Shown one piece after another: positions 53,693-60,470 of a stretch of 60,470 nucleotides of DNA (within the stretch, counting starts at the first letter, position 1; the number at the start of each line of letters is the position of its first letter). Source of the stretch: an uncultured Ignavibacteriota bacterium (lineage in GTDB: Bacteria > Bacteroidota > Ignavibacteria > Palsa-1295); assembly GCA_903900335.1 (NCBI GenBank), contig CAIUMP010000018.1:1-60470 (forward strand), in the 5' to 3' direction. The notes under the pieces are model-generated. The model searched no databases. It was not told the DNA's origin and saw nothing but the letters and a program-made list of their open reading frames with translations. Position numbers and translations under genes: made by a program.

Positions 53693-54718
53693 GTGAATCC
53701 AAGTACTGATACTTCAGGCTCCATCCTAATTATCCGCAGCGACCGACTCGGTGATGTCCTGCTTACTCTTCCGATGGTTCTCGCGATCAAGCAGGTCATC
53801 CCTCGTTCAAATATAAGCTTCCTCGCTCGGGAATATACTCGATCTATCCTTGAACGTGCGACTGGGGTGGATCAGGTTTTCGTTGTGAGTGATGTCATTT
53901 CGCTTCTCCCATTGGTTCGACTAATCAGAAGATCGAGCCCTAGCGTCGTCTTTCTTCCAAGCCCACGATTCTCGCTGGCACTTGCAGCCCTTCTAGCGAG
54001 GGTACCTACACGCGTTGGCACCGGATACCGATGGTACTCATTCCTGTTCAATCGCAGAGTCTATGATCATCGCAAGGACGCAAGACACCATGAGGCCGAG
54101 TATAACCTTCGGATGCTTGCTACTCTAGGAATTGATGCAGATCTCAGCCTAATCGCCAAGATCAATCTTCGAGAGGAGGAGCGAGTTAGCACGGATCTGT
54201 GGCTGCGAGAACACTTGGTCACTAGGAATGCCCCATTCATAGTTCTGCACATGTTCTCTGGAGGCTCGGCACATGGCTGGCCTCCTGAGCGATTTGTAGA
54301 ACTGGGAAGGATTCTGAAATGCCACCTCAACTGCGAGATCATTTTGACTGGGACTGAGAGTGACCGGACTGGGCTGCAGAAGGCTGCTCAGGAGTTGGTG
54401 GCGGAAATGTCCATCGGCAGAACGTTGCCCGAGCTCGCAGCGCTGCTTGAGCGCGCATTGGCTGTAGTTACTGTCAGCACCGGGCCTGGACATCTTGCAG
54501 CCGCTCTCGGCACTCCGACCGTTGGGCTCAACGCACTTCCAAAAGCAATTAGCAAAGAGCGCTGGGGATTTCGTGGCGACCATGTGGCAAATATTTCCGC
54601 TCCCGCGATTGCAGGCTGTCCTCAGTGTAAGGAATGTACCTGCATGGAACGAATAGAGGCCCCCTTCGTAGCAGAAGAGGTAATGAAGCTCATCCATTCG
54701 ACTAATCCTGAGAGGTAA
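53693..54718 (+). CDS. Glycosyltransferase family 9 (heptosyltransferase-like)
   Basis: The 341-residue protein has a GT-B fold: ILIIRSDRLGDVLLTLPMV near residues 11-29 (family signature), PTRVGTGYRWYSFLFNRRV near 115, FIVLHMFSGGSAHGWPPERFVEL (family donor region, shown in part: GWPPERF near 198), and VVTVSTGPGHLAAALGTPTVGL near 260. It probably adds heptose or a related sugar to lipopolysaccharide core. The start is GTG 53693. A C-terminal cysteine cluster CPQCKECTC is unusual. It is followed by the DUF3108 gene at a 2-nt gap. Confidence 0.92.
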   Translation: MNPSTDTSGSILIIRSDRLGDVLLTLPMVLAIKQVIPRSNISFLAREYTRSILERATGVDQVFVVSDVISLLPLVRLIRRSSPSVVFLPSPRFSLALAALLARVPTRVGTGYRWYSFLFNRRVYDHRKDARHHEAEYNLRMLATLGIDADLSLIAKINLREEERVSTDLWLREHLVTRNAPFIVLHMFSGGSAHGWPPERFVELGRILKCHLNCEIILTGTESDRTGLQKAAQELVAEMSIGRTLPELAALLERALAVVTVSTGPGHLAAALGTPTVGLNALPKAISKERWGFRGDHVANISAPAIAGCPQCKECTCMERIEAPFVAEEVMKLIHSTNPER

Positions 54719-54720
54719 TC

Positions 54721-55650
54721 ATGCCTACCAAATTCATCACCCATCCGCAGGGGATCTTTCGCCGGGACTCCGGTTCCGAGGGAGCCCCGAACGTATCCGT
54801 CTCAGGGAGTAGACAAGCGGTCAATCCAGCATGGCGATGGCTTGCTCTTTTCTTCGGCACATTGCTCATTTCTGCAACTCCCCTAAAGACCACGAGTTTG
54901 AGCACCCCGTCTACAAGCATTCCCGCCGATGGCGAGCTTAGACATCTCGACAATAACGCATTCACCGTCGGTGAACGGTTAACGTTTGAACTCTCTTACG
55001 GAATCATCACCGCGGGGGAGGCAGTCATGTCCATCCCCGGTTACAAGTATGTCAACGGAAGAAAGACGTACGAAACGAGGATCGAGGCGAGTTCAAGCTC
55101 AACTTTCGATTGGGTCTTTCGCGTACGCGATCGGTATGAGACCTTCATGGATGTCGATGGTATCTTCCCCTGGCGTTTTGAGCAGCATGTGCGGGAAGGG
55201 CACTACAGCAGAGACTATGACGCATTTTTTGACCCAACAGAAGAAACTGCAGAAACCAGCGACGGGCAGAAGTTCAAGACACCGGCCTACGTTCATGACA
55301 TTGTCAGCGCCTTCTACTACGTCCGCACCCTCGACCTCACCCACGCACACAAGGGAGATGTGATACGCCTTCAGAATTTCTACGATGGCAAGACCAATCC
55401 GCTGAGCGTCAGAGTCCTCGGGCACCAGCAGGTGGAGACCGAGGCTGGCACATTCGAGTGCTCCGTGATCGAACCTATGGTAGTCGAAGGCGGGCTCTTC
55501 AAGAGCGAAGGCACCATCAAGATCTGGCTCACCGATGACAACAATCACATACCAGTGAAGATGTCATCCAAGATCCTCATTGGCGAGATCGAGGCGAAGC
55601 TGGTCAAGTACCAAGGGCTACGAAACACCTTGACATCAAAAGTCGATTGA
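54721..55650 (+). CDS. DUF3108 periplasmic/envelope protein
   Basis: The protein has 309 residues. One hydrophobic segment near residues 40-56 (WLALFFGTLLISATPL) precedes the DUF3108 domain: LTFELSYGIITAGEAVMSI, VRDRYETFMDVDGIFPWRFEQ, VHDIVSAFYYVRTLD, and WLTDDNNHIPVKMSSKI. DUF3108 proteins are envelope proteins of unknown function. The N-terminal 39 residues before the membrane segment are long for a signal peptide, so an internal start is possible. It is translationally close to the glycosyltransferase gene. Confidence 0.9.
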   Translation: MPTKFITHPQGIFRRDSGSEGAPNVSVSGSRQAVNPAWRWLALFFGTLLISATPLKTTSLSTPSTSIPADGELRHLDNNAFTVGERLTFELSYGIITAGEAVMSIPGYKYVNGRKTYETRIEASSSSTFDWVFRVRDRYETFMDVDGIFPWRFEQHVREGHYSRDYDAFFDPTEETAETSDGQKFKTPAYVHDIVSAFYYVRTLDLTHAHKGDVIRLQNFYDGKTNPLSVRVLGHQQVETEAGTFECSVIEPMVVEGGLFKSEGTIKIWLTDDNNHIPVKMSSKILIGEIEAKLVKYQGLRNTLTSKVD

Positions 55651-55728
55651 CTTTCTTCCTGAAGCCACCCGCCGGAAACCTCCCTGTCCCATTTCTGTTA
55701 ACACCTCAGCTTAACCACAACACTATAC

Positions 55729-56538
55729 TTGTCCAGCAGCAACATCATACCAACGCTCCTCGCTAAGCATCGCAAGCACCTTCGGAAGCCCCATGTCGTC
55801 ATTGGGGCTGGGTCGCTAGGGCTGGCGCTTTTGGTGCTGGCGGTGGTACTCATTTCTGGCAAGTCACGAAGAGCACAGGCGGCCGACCGCTCAATCATCG
55901 ACATCCCCCTTCCAACGCAATCCCAACTCGCATACGTAGCCAGGCTCACAGCCGAGTCCGACCTACGCTGGAGCCTTGCCGACCTGCCCGCGCGCTCCTC
56001 CGCACTCCTCGACAAAGCACCGGAGCCACTCGAACCCGCCATCCCCATCGGTGGCGGCGCACTCACGGCTCGCCCCGGAGTGATCATGACCAAGGACCTG
56101 GCCAACTTCGCCAACGGACTCTCCACATTTTGCGCCCAGCACCACCTCGCTGTCACCATCACCAGCGGAGTCCGCTCCGGCGAGGGGCAGCTGGAGATCA
56201 TCAAGCAGAAGATCGCCGGGGCTGGAATGATGCATGCCTTTCCTGGCCTCATGACCGCCTCTGTCAGCGACCGCGCATCCTGGGAGCCGGCATGGCAGTG
56301 GCTCAAGCGTCGCCGCTTCCCCGTCAACCCACCCGCCGACTGCGTAAAGCGGGACGGCACCGAGGCCGGAGCATCCCTCCATGTCAAAGGCCTTGCCCTC
56401 GATGTCATCTCTAACAACCTCGACGCCCTCACCCGATCGCTCGTCAAATTCGCGAGTACACCAGAGGCTTACGGTGCGCTTCGAATGACCTCCCTCACAC
56501 GCGAGCGCGACTGTGTGCATATCGCTCTGACGCGATAA
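55729..56538 (+). CDS. Peptidase M15-like cell-wall protein
   Basis: This 269-residue protein starts at TTG 55729 and has one N-terminal membrane segment (about residues 24-43). The C-terminal domain has ITSGVRSGEGQLEII near residue 142, GASLHVKGLALDVISNN near 225 (the S-x-H...D zinc pattern of M15/hedgehog-type peptidases) and CVHIAL near the end, giving a third zinc ligand. The acidic residue that follows the last histidine in classical M15A proteins is replaced. It probably binds or cuts peptidoglycan. The third codon position is unusually C-rich here compared with neighbours. Confidence 0.7.
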   Translation: MSSSNIIPTLLAKHRKHLRKPHVVIGAGSLGLALLVLAVVLISGKSRRAQAADRSIIDIPLPTQSQLAYVARLTAESDLRWSLADLPARSSALLDKAPEPLEPAIPIGGGALTARPGVIMTKDLANFANGLSTFCAQHHLAVTITSGVRSGEGQLEIIKQKIAGAGMMHAFPGLMTASVSDRASWEPAWQWLKRRRFPVNPPADCVKRDGTEAGASLHVKGLALDVISNNLDALTRSLVKFASTPEAYGALRMTSLTRERDCVHIALTR

Positions 56539-56882
56539 CACTCCCTAACTTCCAGCATTTCTCATAGCTACGCATATTTCATGCGGCAATCCTTGCGTAT
56601 ATTTTATTGTGTGTGTCAATTCATAGTTCATGAACTTCTCATATAAATCAACAGCTTACAGCGTTTTGTCTGTAGGACAAAAGCGCTTTCCAAAAAAATT
56701 TTGCGGTTCCCAAATTTTGAAAATAGCAAAAGTATTCTGAGCCATACCGCTATTATCGGTTCTACCCCAAGCTCCTGGCGAGCGCCGACATTGCTACGTC
56801 GCCGTTCATGGTCGACCCATTCGCTGAACACCCCTCGGGTATTTCATCGGCTTATTACCCCCACTACCGGTTATCCTATCCC
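56539..56882. other. Gene-free AT-rich stretch between convergent genes
   Basis: No credible ORF. It contains a hairpin at 56660-56687 (AGCG-TTTTGTC pairing with GACAAAA-CGCT across a bulge) and an AT-rich block near 56690-56740. Transcripts from both sides probably end here. Confidence 0.4.
56660..56687. terminator. Possible terminator hairpin
   Basis: 11-bp stem with one bulged G and a 5-nt loop; no clean U-tract on either strand. Confidence 0.35.
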
Positions 56883-57536
56883 CTATCTATCGGGATAATC
56901 CTTCGGCATGAAGTGCTCCGAGTACCTCAGTTTGCCTTGGTGAAATCGGAGTCCTCGAATGTAGGGTCGTTTCTCCCAGTTCGCATCCGTTAGGTCATCC
57001 TCAGGTTTTGGTGTAAGAGCTGGATTCGGGTAGAATTCCCGTGCCCACTGTTCAAATTGAACGGGTGTCAGTTCGGCCCGCTTCTGGGCGACTTCTCTCA
57101 CGTAGTCCTGATAGGGGTGTGAGGCGGGACCTAATTCCTGCTCGAGTTTGCTGAGTGCCTGGTTGTATTGGGCCAATGTGCAGTCATTCCTAATCCGCGC
57201 GGATGCGCTCGCAAACGAACACGTCGGACGGTGAGATAGAATGTAGCTCAAACTACTTTCGGATTCAGGATTGGCCCTCATCCATTCGATGGAGTTTACA
57301 CATAGTGTTGAGTCAAAAGACAACACAAGAATACCCGGGATCGACTGGAAGTCAACTGGGGCATAAACGATCTCCAGAAACGAGCCGCCAATTCCACACT
57401 CACTATCTGTAGCGATACCGGCCCGGCGGACGAATCGGTCTGCAGAATCCATCGTCGTTCCGAGCATAGGAAGCTGTGCGGAGCAAGTACTGTATAGTAT
57501 GCACTCCAAAATCATTGCGAAAACAAGCTGTTTCAT
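56883..57536 (-). CDS. Exported protein of unknown function
   Basis: The protein has 217 residues from the ATG at 57536. The signal peptide is MKQLVFAMILECILYSTCSAQ with cleavage near the SAQ. The mature part is hydrophilic with a few cysteines (TDSECGIGG, RPTCSFAS, RNDCTLAQ) and a helical middle (LAQYNQALSKLEQELG). No known domain is recognised. The end (PYIRGLRFHQGKLRYSEHF) resembles no repeat in the window. It is 25 nt downstream of the BNR/Fn3 gene and may be co-transcribed. Confidence 0.72.
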   Translation of the reverse strand: MKQLVFAMILECILYSTCSAQLPMLGTTMDSADRFVRRAGIATDSECGIGGSFLEIVYAPVDFQSIPGILVLSFDSTLCVNSIEWMRANPESESSLSYILSHRPTCSFASASARIRNDCTLAQYNQALSKLEQELGPASHPYQDYVREVAQKRAELTPVQFEQWAREFYPNPALTPKPEDDLTDANWEKRPYIRGLRFHQGKLRYSEHFMPKDYPDR

Positions 57537-57561
57537 TTCGGCTTCGGGATTGATTCGCACC

Positions 57562-59544
57562 TCAATGCTTGATCACCATCCGCATTGCGCGGCCATCAAC
57601 CACGACGGTGTACACTGCGGATGGCAAGTGGCGAACATCCAGTCCCAACGCTTCGGAAGAGACGCGACAGGGCACCGTTTGCACTCGACCGAGTTGGTCG
57701 TACACTACAACTTGTCGAGGATGATCGGAGCCATCTGTTGTGTAATGTACCTCATCGCTTGCAGGATTAGGAACAAGCAAGGTCTGTCTCGATGGGCTCC
57801 GCTCCACACCATTTACAGCATCCACCGTAAATGAACCCTCCATTGACCAATCGGTGCTGTCATCAGGGATATAGGCCAGCACCTGAAAATAGTATGGCCA
57901 CTGAGGAGTCAAATCCGGAAGGTCAACAAACGTATCCTTCAGCGCAATGAATTGATAATTCGAGGCAATGATGTTTGCATACTTGAATTCATAGCCTGTT
58001 GCACCTGGTACCGAAGTCCAGGACACACGAACCGTCCCTTGAATATGAGCGTCGTATTCTGGAGAAACTATCACCGGAGGAGGCGCCAATCCTGGCCTGC
58101 TCACGGTCTTGAAGAGCAGTCCGATTTGAAACCAGTCGCCCGTTTGCCTCCATCGGCTTGTGTCAGTTCCATTCATCGCACGAACCCATCCATAAAACGC
58201 CTCTCCCGGTATCGGGTTCGCATAGGTAAATGTGGTGTCATTGACAACCGTGTCCAGAACTGGCTCGGCGAATAAATTCCACGCTGAACCCGGCCACGGT
58301 GGACTCATTGCCAACCTAAGTTCGTAACGATCTCCCCCGACGACAGGAGTCCAGGAAATTGTCGTTGGTGCAATTGGTATTGGACCAGGCTCATGGGAAT
58401 GAAAATAAGGTGAAGCGAGTGTGGTCCGACCAGTATAGCGGATGATGGTTGATCCAAAAACCGCGACGCCAAAATCGGGCTTGAGCATGCAAACAGCTCC
58501 AACAGTTCCCGCCCCGTTCGAGGGAGCTTGGAAAGGGGGATCTACGATTGTCCAGGAGAGCCCACCATCCACCGTCGAGAATATCTCCTCACCCACAGCG
58601 AGCCCATGAGTGCTATCGGAAAAGGAAATATCGTTGAACCCGCCATAACGCGACGCGTTAAGAAAATCATTAAATATGATTGTCCAACTACCCCCACCGT
58701 CGGTAGTCTTTACAATGAGGCCGCGTGTGAAGTCCTTTTCCCAATCTGAGCCCGCGCCGTATCCCACCTGCTCATTCACGAAGTTCATCTTCCATAGGTA
58801 TGGATACGCTCCGCCTCTGCTCCAACTCAGCCCCCCGTCTGTTGTGGAGTACACGTGTAACGTGCCTGTGGAATCTCCGCAAGCGATCTTAAAAACTCCA
58901 TCGCGGAAATAAAACGCCTGCTCAGCCCCCCGTACCTTGCCAGGCGATGCGATCGCACGCCAGGTCCGCCACCCATCTGAAGTGAGAAGGATCTCATCGG
59001 GAAGTGAATATGGTAACGTGTCATAAATGTTTCCCAAATGCGTAACGAGCGCAACGCCGTCGGACGCGTTCCGCATTGCGATGTCGCGTATGATGAGGTT
59101 CGTATCCAACCATGTCCGACCCCAACTCACCCCACCATCGTGTGAGTATAAAATATACGGTTGGTAGCGCCATTCGGTATTGCCATTGCGGTCACTTCCC
59201 AAATATGTATTACTATCCCCGAAGATGGTGTAGGAGTTGGCTGTTGTGTGAATCACTCCTCTCCAGTTATCATCAGCTACACCCTGCGAGTAGAGTTCAT
59301 GCCAGGTTCTACCACTATCCGTCGAGTGCCGAACGACATGATCCAATCTATTTCCTCCCGTCGCATCGCCGATCGAAGCAAAATCGTTTGGAGATGCGGC
59401 CGAAATGAGTTTGCCAAGATCATACATGTACTGCATCGGTGTACTGTCGCACACCTGCCATAACGGCACGCGCTGGGCAATTGCCGTTGCGGTTGGCGCG
59501 ATGAAGCTAACGAGTAGAGAAACAACCAATCGACGTGTGAACAT
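57562..59544 (-). CDS. Secreted BNR-repeat and Fn3 protein with sorting domain
   Basis: This is a 660-residue exported protein with a signal peptide (cleavage near AIAQ, residue 24), six BNR motifs (HSTDSGRTWHEL, YSHDGGVSWGRTW, STTDGGLSWSRGG, KTTDGGGSWTIIF, STVDGGLSWTIVD and one degraded), then two Fn3-like domains between about residues 385 and 575 (WTPVVGGDRYELRLA, WTSVPGATGYEFKYA), and a C-terminal sorting domain (LLVPNPASDEVHYTT, VVVYDQLGRVQTV, LPSAVYTVVVDG). A good AAGAAAGGA Shine-Dalgarno precedes the ATG. The ligand is unknown. Confidence 0.9.
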   Translation of the reverse strand: MFTRRLVVSLLVSFIAPTATAIAQRVPLWQVCDSTPMQYMYDLGKLISAASPNDFASIGDATGGNRLDHVVRHSTDSGRTWHELYSQGVADDNWRGVIHTTANSYTIFGDSNTYLGSDRNGNTEWRYQPYILYSHDGGVSWGRTWLDTNLIIRDIAMRNASDGVALVTHLGNIYDTLPYSLPDEILLTSDGWRTWRAIASPGKVRGAEQAFYFRDGVFKIACGDSTGTLHVYSTTDGGLSWSRGGAYPYLWKMNFVNEQVGYGAGSDWEKDFTRGLIVKTTDGGGSWTIIFNDFLNASRYGGFNDISFSDSTHGLAVGEEIFSTVDGGLSWTIVDPPFQAPSNGAGTVGAVCMLKPDFGVAVFGSTIIRYTGRTTLASPYFHSHEPGPIPIAPTTISWTPVVGGDRYELRLAMSPPWPGSAWNLFAEPVLDTVVNDTTFTYANPIPGEAFYGWVRAMNGTDTSRWRQTGDWFQIGLLFKTVSRPGLAPPPVIVSPEYDAHIQGTVRVSWTSVPGATGYEFKYANIIASNYQFIALKDTFVDLPDLTPQWPYYFQVLAYIPDDSTDWSMEGSFTVDAVNGVERSPSRQTLLVPNPASDEVHYTTDGSDHPRQVVVYDQLGRVQTVPCRVSSEALGLDVRHLPSAVYTVVVDGRAMRMVIKH

Positions 59545-59783
59545 GGCAAATTCCTTTCTTCAAATGACGAGTAGAAAGTAGAAGTTGCGGTTACAGACAG
59601 CCAACTCCTAAGCAAAAATAGGCACAAACTTCCACCACCATTTCAATTCGATTTTCGGGAACTGCCTTCCGCTTCTGAAACGCCAACTCCTTCTTCTTCG
59701 GTAGTCGCTTACCATCGCTCTACTTCCCGATGAGAACCGATGGCAAAAGTCGCTCGTTGGATTGATCACGAATTGATTTGGTT

Positions 59784-60470
59784 ATGAAATCTTCCACCTA
59801 TTGTGCGATCGCCCTCTTCTGTGTTGCCGCGCTCTTCGGGATAGTGACGACCTCCGCACAATCCCCAATGTGTCGGGCGAGGACGCCCGACCTTCGCGCT
59901 GTCGATGCGCCGAACAGCACCGATGTGGGCGATATTTCAAACAACTGGTGGGGCGCCGTCCCGCCCGCCATCGGCTCTTTTGTTCATTTTAGTATTACTG
60001 TTGATGGCGGTAGCCCCTTAGATGACTATCTATCAGCTCCATTAGATGCACCTACGGTCCATTGTGGCGATTATGGAGCACGCCCGTCGAAAAAGGTGAG
60101 TCATGTTCAGTCAATAGAGGCGATAAGCAGTTGCGACAGCATGCTTGCAGAAGCTCGGAGTTGGGAGTACCAGCGCAATTACAAACCGGCGTATGACACA
60201 ATGCGCTACTATATCGACCATTGCTATCCCACGGCAGATCCTGACATGGCCTTTGGCGGGCTAAATTCTTCCGCAGGCATAGCTGTGAGTACAACGGAAG
60301 GAAGGCTTGAAATTCGGAACTGGTTATTTTCCGTGCTTTCCTATCGTTCCGATGATGCATGGTTTTGCGCTTGTGTTGGTTCTATCGGGCTTTCGTTCGG
60401 CGCGGGCAATGACAAAGCTGGTCTGGCGCTCGCGAAGTTCTTGATTGATAATCCAAGATGCGCTTTCCAA
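59784..60470 (+). CDS. Exported protein of unknown function, 3' partial
   Basis: The frame is open from ATG 59784 to the window end, 229 codons without a stop, so the gene continues beyond the window. The signal peptide MKSSTYCAIALFCVAALFG is followed by TTSAQ cleavage. Next comes a short palindrome-encoded stretch, MCRARTPDL, then a beta-rich segment (VGDISNNWWGAVPPAIGS) and a helical tail (CDSMLAEARSWEYQRNYKPAYDTMRYY). The last pattern may be a TPR-like helix pair. The leader is typical of the surface proteins in this window, but the C-terminus is not visible. No family is recognised. Confidence 0.75.
   Translation, partial: MKSSTYCAIALFCVAALFGIVTTSAQSPMCRARTPDLRAVDAPNSTDVGDISNNWWGAVPPAIGSFVHFSITVDGGSPLDDYLSAPLDAPTVHCGDYGARPSKKVSHVQSIEAISSCDSMLAEARSWEYQRNYKPAYDTMRYYIDHCYPTADPDMAFGGLNSSAGIAVSTTEGRLEIRNWLFSVLSYRSDDAWFCACVGSIGLSFGAGNDKAGLALAKFLIDNPRCAFQ
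59872..59891. repeat. Perfect palindrome inside the terminal gene
   Basis: GTCGGGCG (59872-59879), AGGA, CGCCCGAC (59884-59891). It is translated as part of MCRARTPDL just after the signal peptide. Confidence 0.7.

Overview
The window looks like a piece of chromosome from a Gram-negative member of the FCB group (Bacteroidota/Chlorobiota, perhaps a Kapabacteria- or Ignavibacteria-like lineage). The grounds are eight large secreted proteins that end in Por/type IX secretion (T9SS)-like C-terminal sorting domains, a Bacteroidota-type promoter upstream of purN (TTG, 19 nt, TAAATTTG), a 16S 3' end reading CCTCCTTTCT, and a Chlorobium-like 2[4Fe-4S] ferredoxin. The phylum call is inference. No transposase, integrase, CRISPR array or phage gene was seen.

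Layout. 1-1218: ahcY, cut by the window edge. 1.3-4.2 kb: two divergent membrane proteins (acyltransferase 3 and a GT-C-like protein). 4.1-11.1 kb: one long minus-strand run, purN-purH-mreB-mreC-mreD-gpmA followed by two related exported proteins. 11.2-16.5 kb: a minus-strand mutagenesis-type cassette of Y-family polymerase, DUF72-like protein and DnaE2. 16.6-19 kb: a DUF4160/DUF2442 pair, a canonical DUF72 gene and trmO. 19-21 kb: a BNR-repeat surface protein and a rhodanese lipoprotein. 21.1-23.9 kb: a tightly packed seven-ORF accessory operon (brnT, antitoxin, hicB, GIY-YIG, ankyrin, short ORF, HicB-like). 23.9-26.7 kb: a free-standing 16S rRNA gene with its own processing stem, terminator and a 1-kb hairpin-rich leader. 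26.7-37.2 kb: BNR protein, oppD-like ATPase, secreted protein, speB, nadB, beta-barrel protein, MBL-fold hydrolase and ferredoxin. 37.5-37.7 kb: tRNA-Ile and tRNA-Ala, unlinked to any rRNA gene here. 37.9-60.5 kb: alternating large secreted proteins (IgGFc-binding-like, sialidase-like, glycine-rich, Kelch/cohesin-like, BNR/Fn3), a queG-trxB-fkbM run, a Rieske protein, two glycosyltransferases, a receiver protein, tRNA-Gly, DUF3108 and M15-like envelope proteins, and a final ORF that runs off the window.

How the parts relate. Housekeeping genes (purine synthesis, cell shape, NAD synthesis, queuosine, thioredoxin) are intact and mostly organised into short operons with translational coupling. 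The accessory content is dominated by exported proteins with a shared C-terminal targeting module but unrelated passengers. The most interesting pieces are the polymerase/DUF72/DnaE2 cassette, the seven-ORF operon below the 16S gene, the monocistronic 16S unit itself, the purN gene that seems to start at ATC, and short perfect palindromes embedded in coding sequence.
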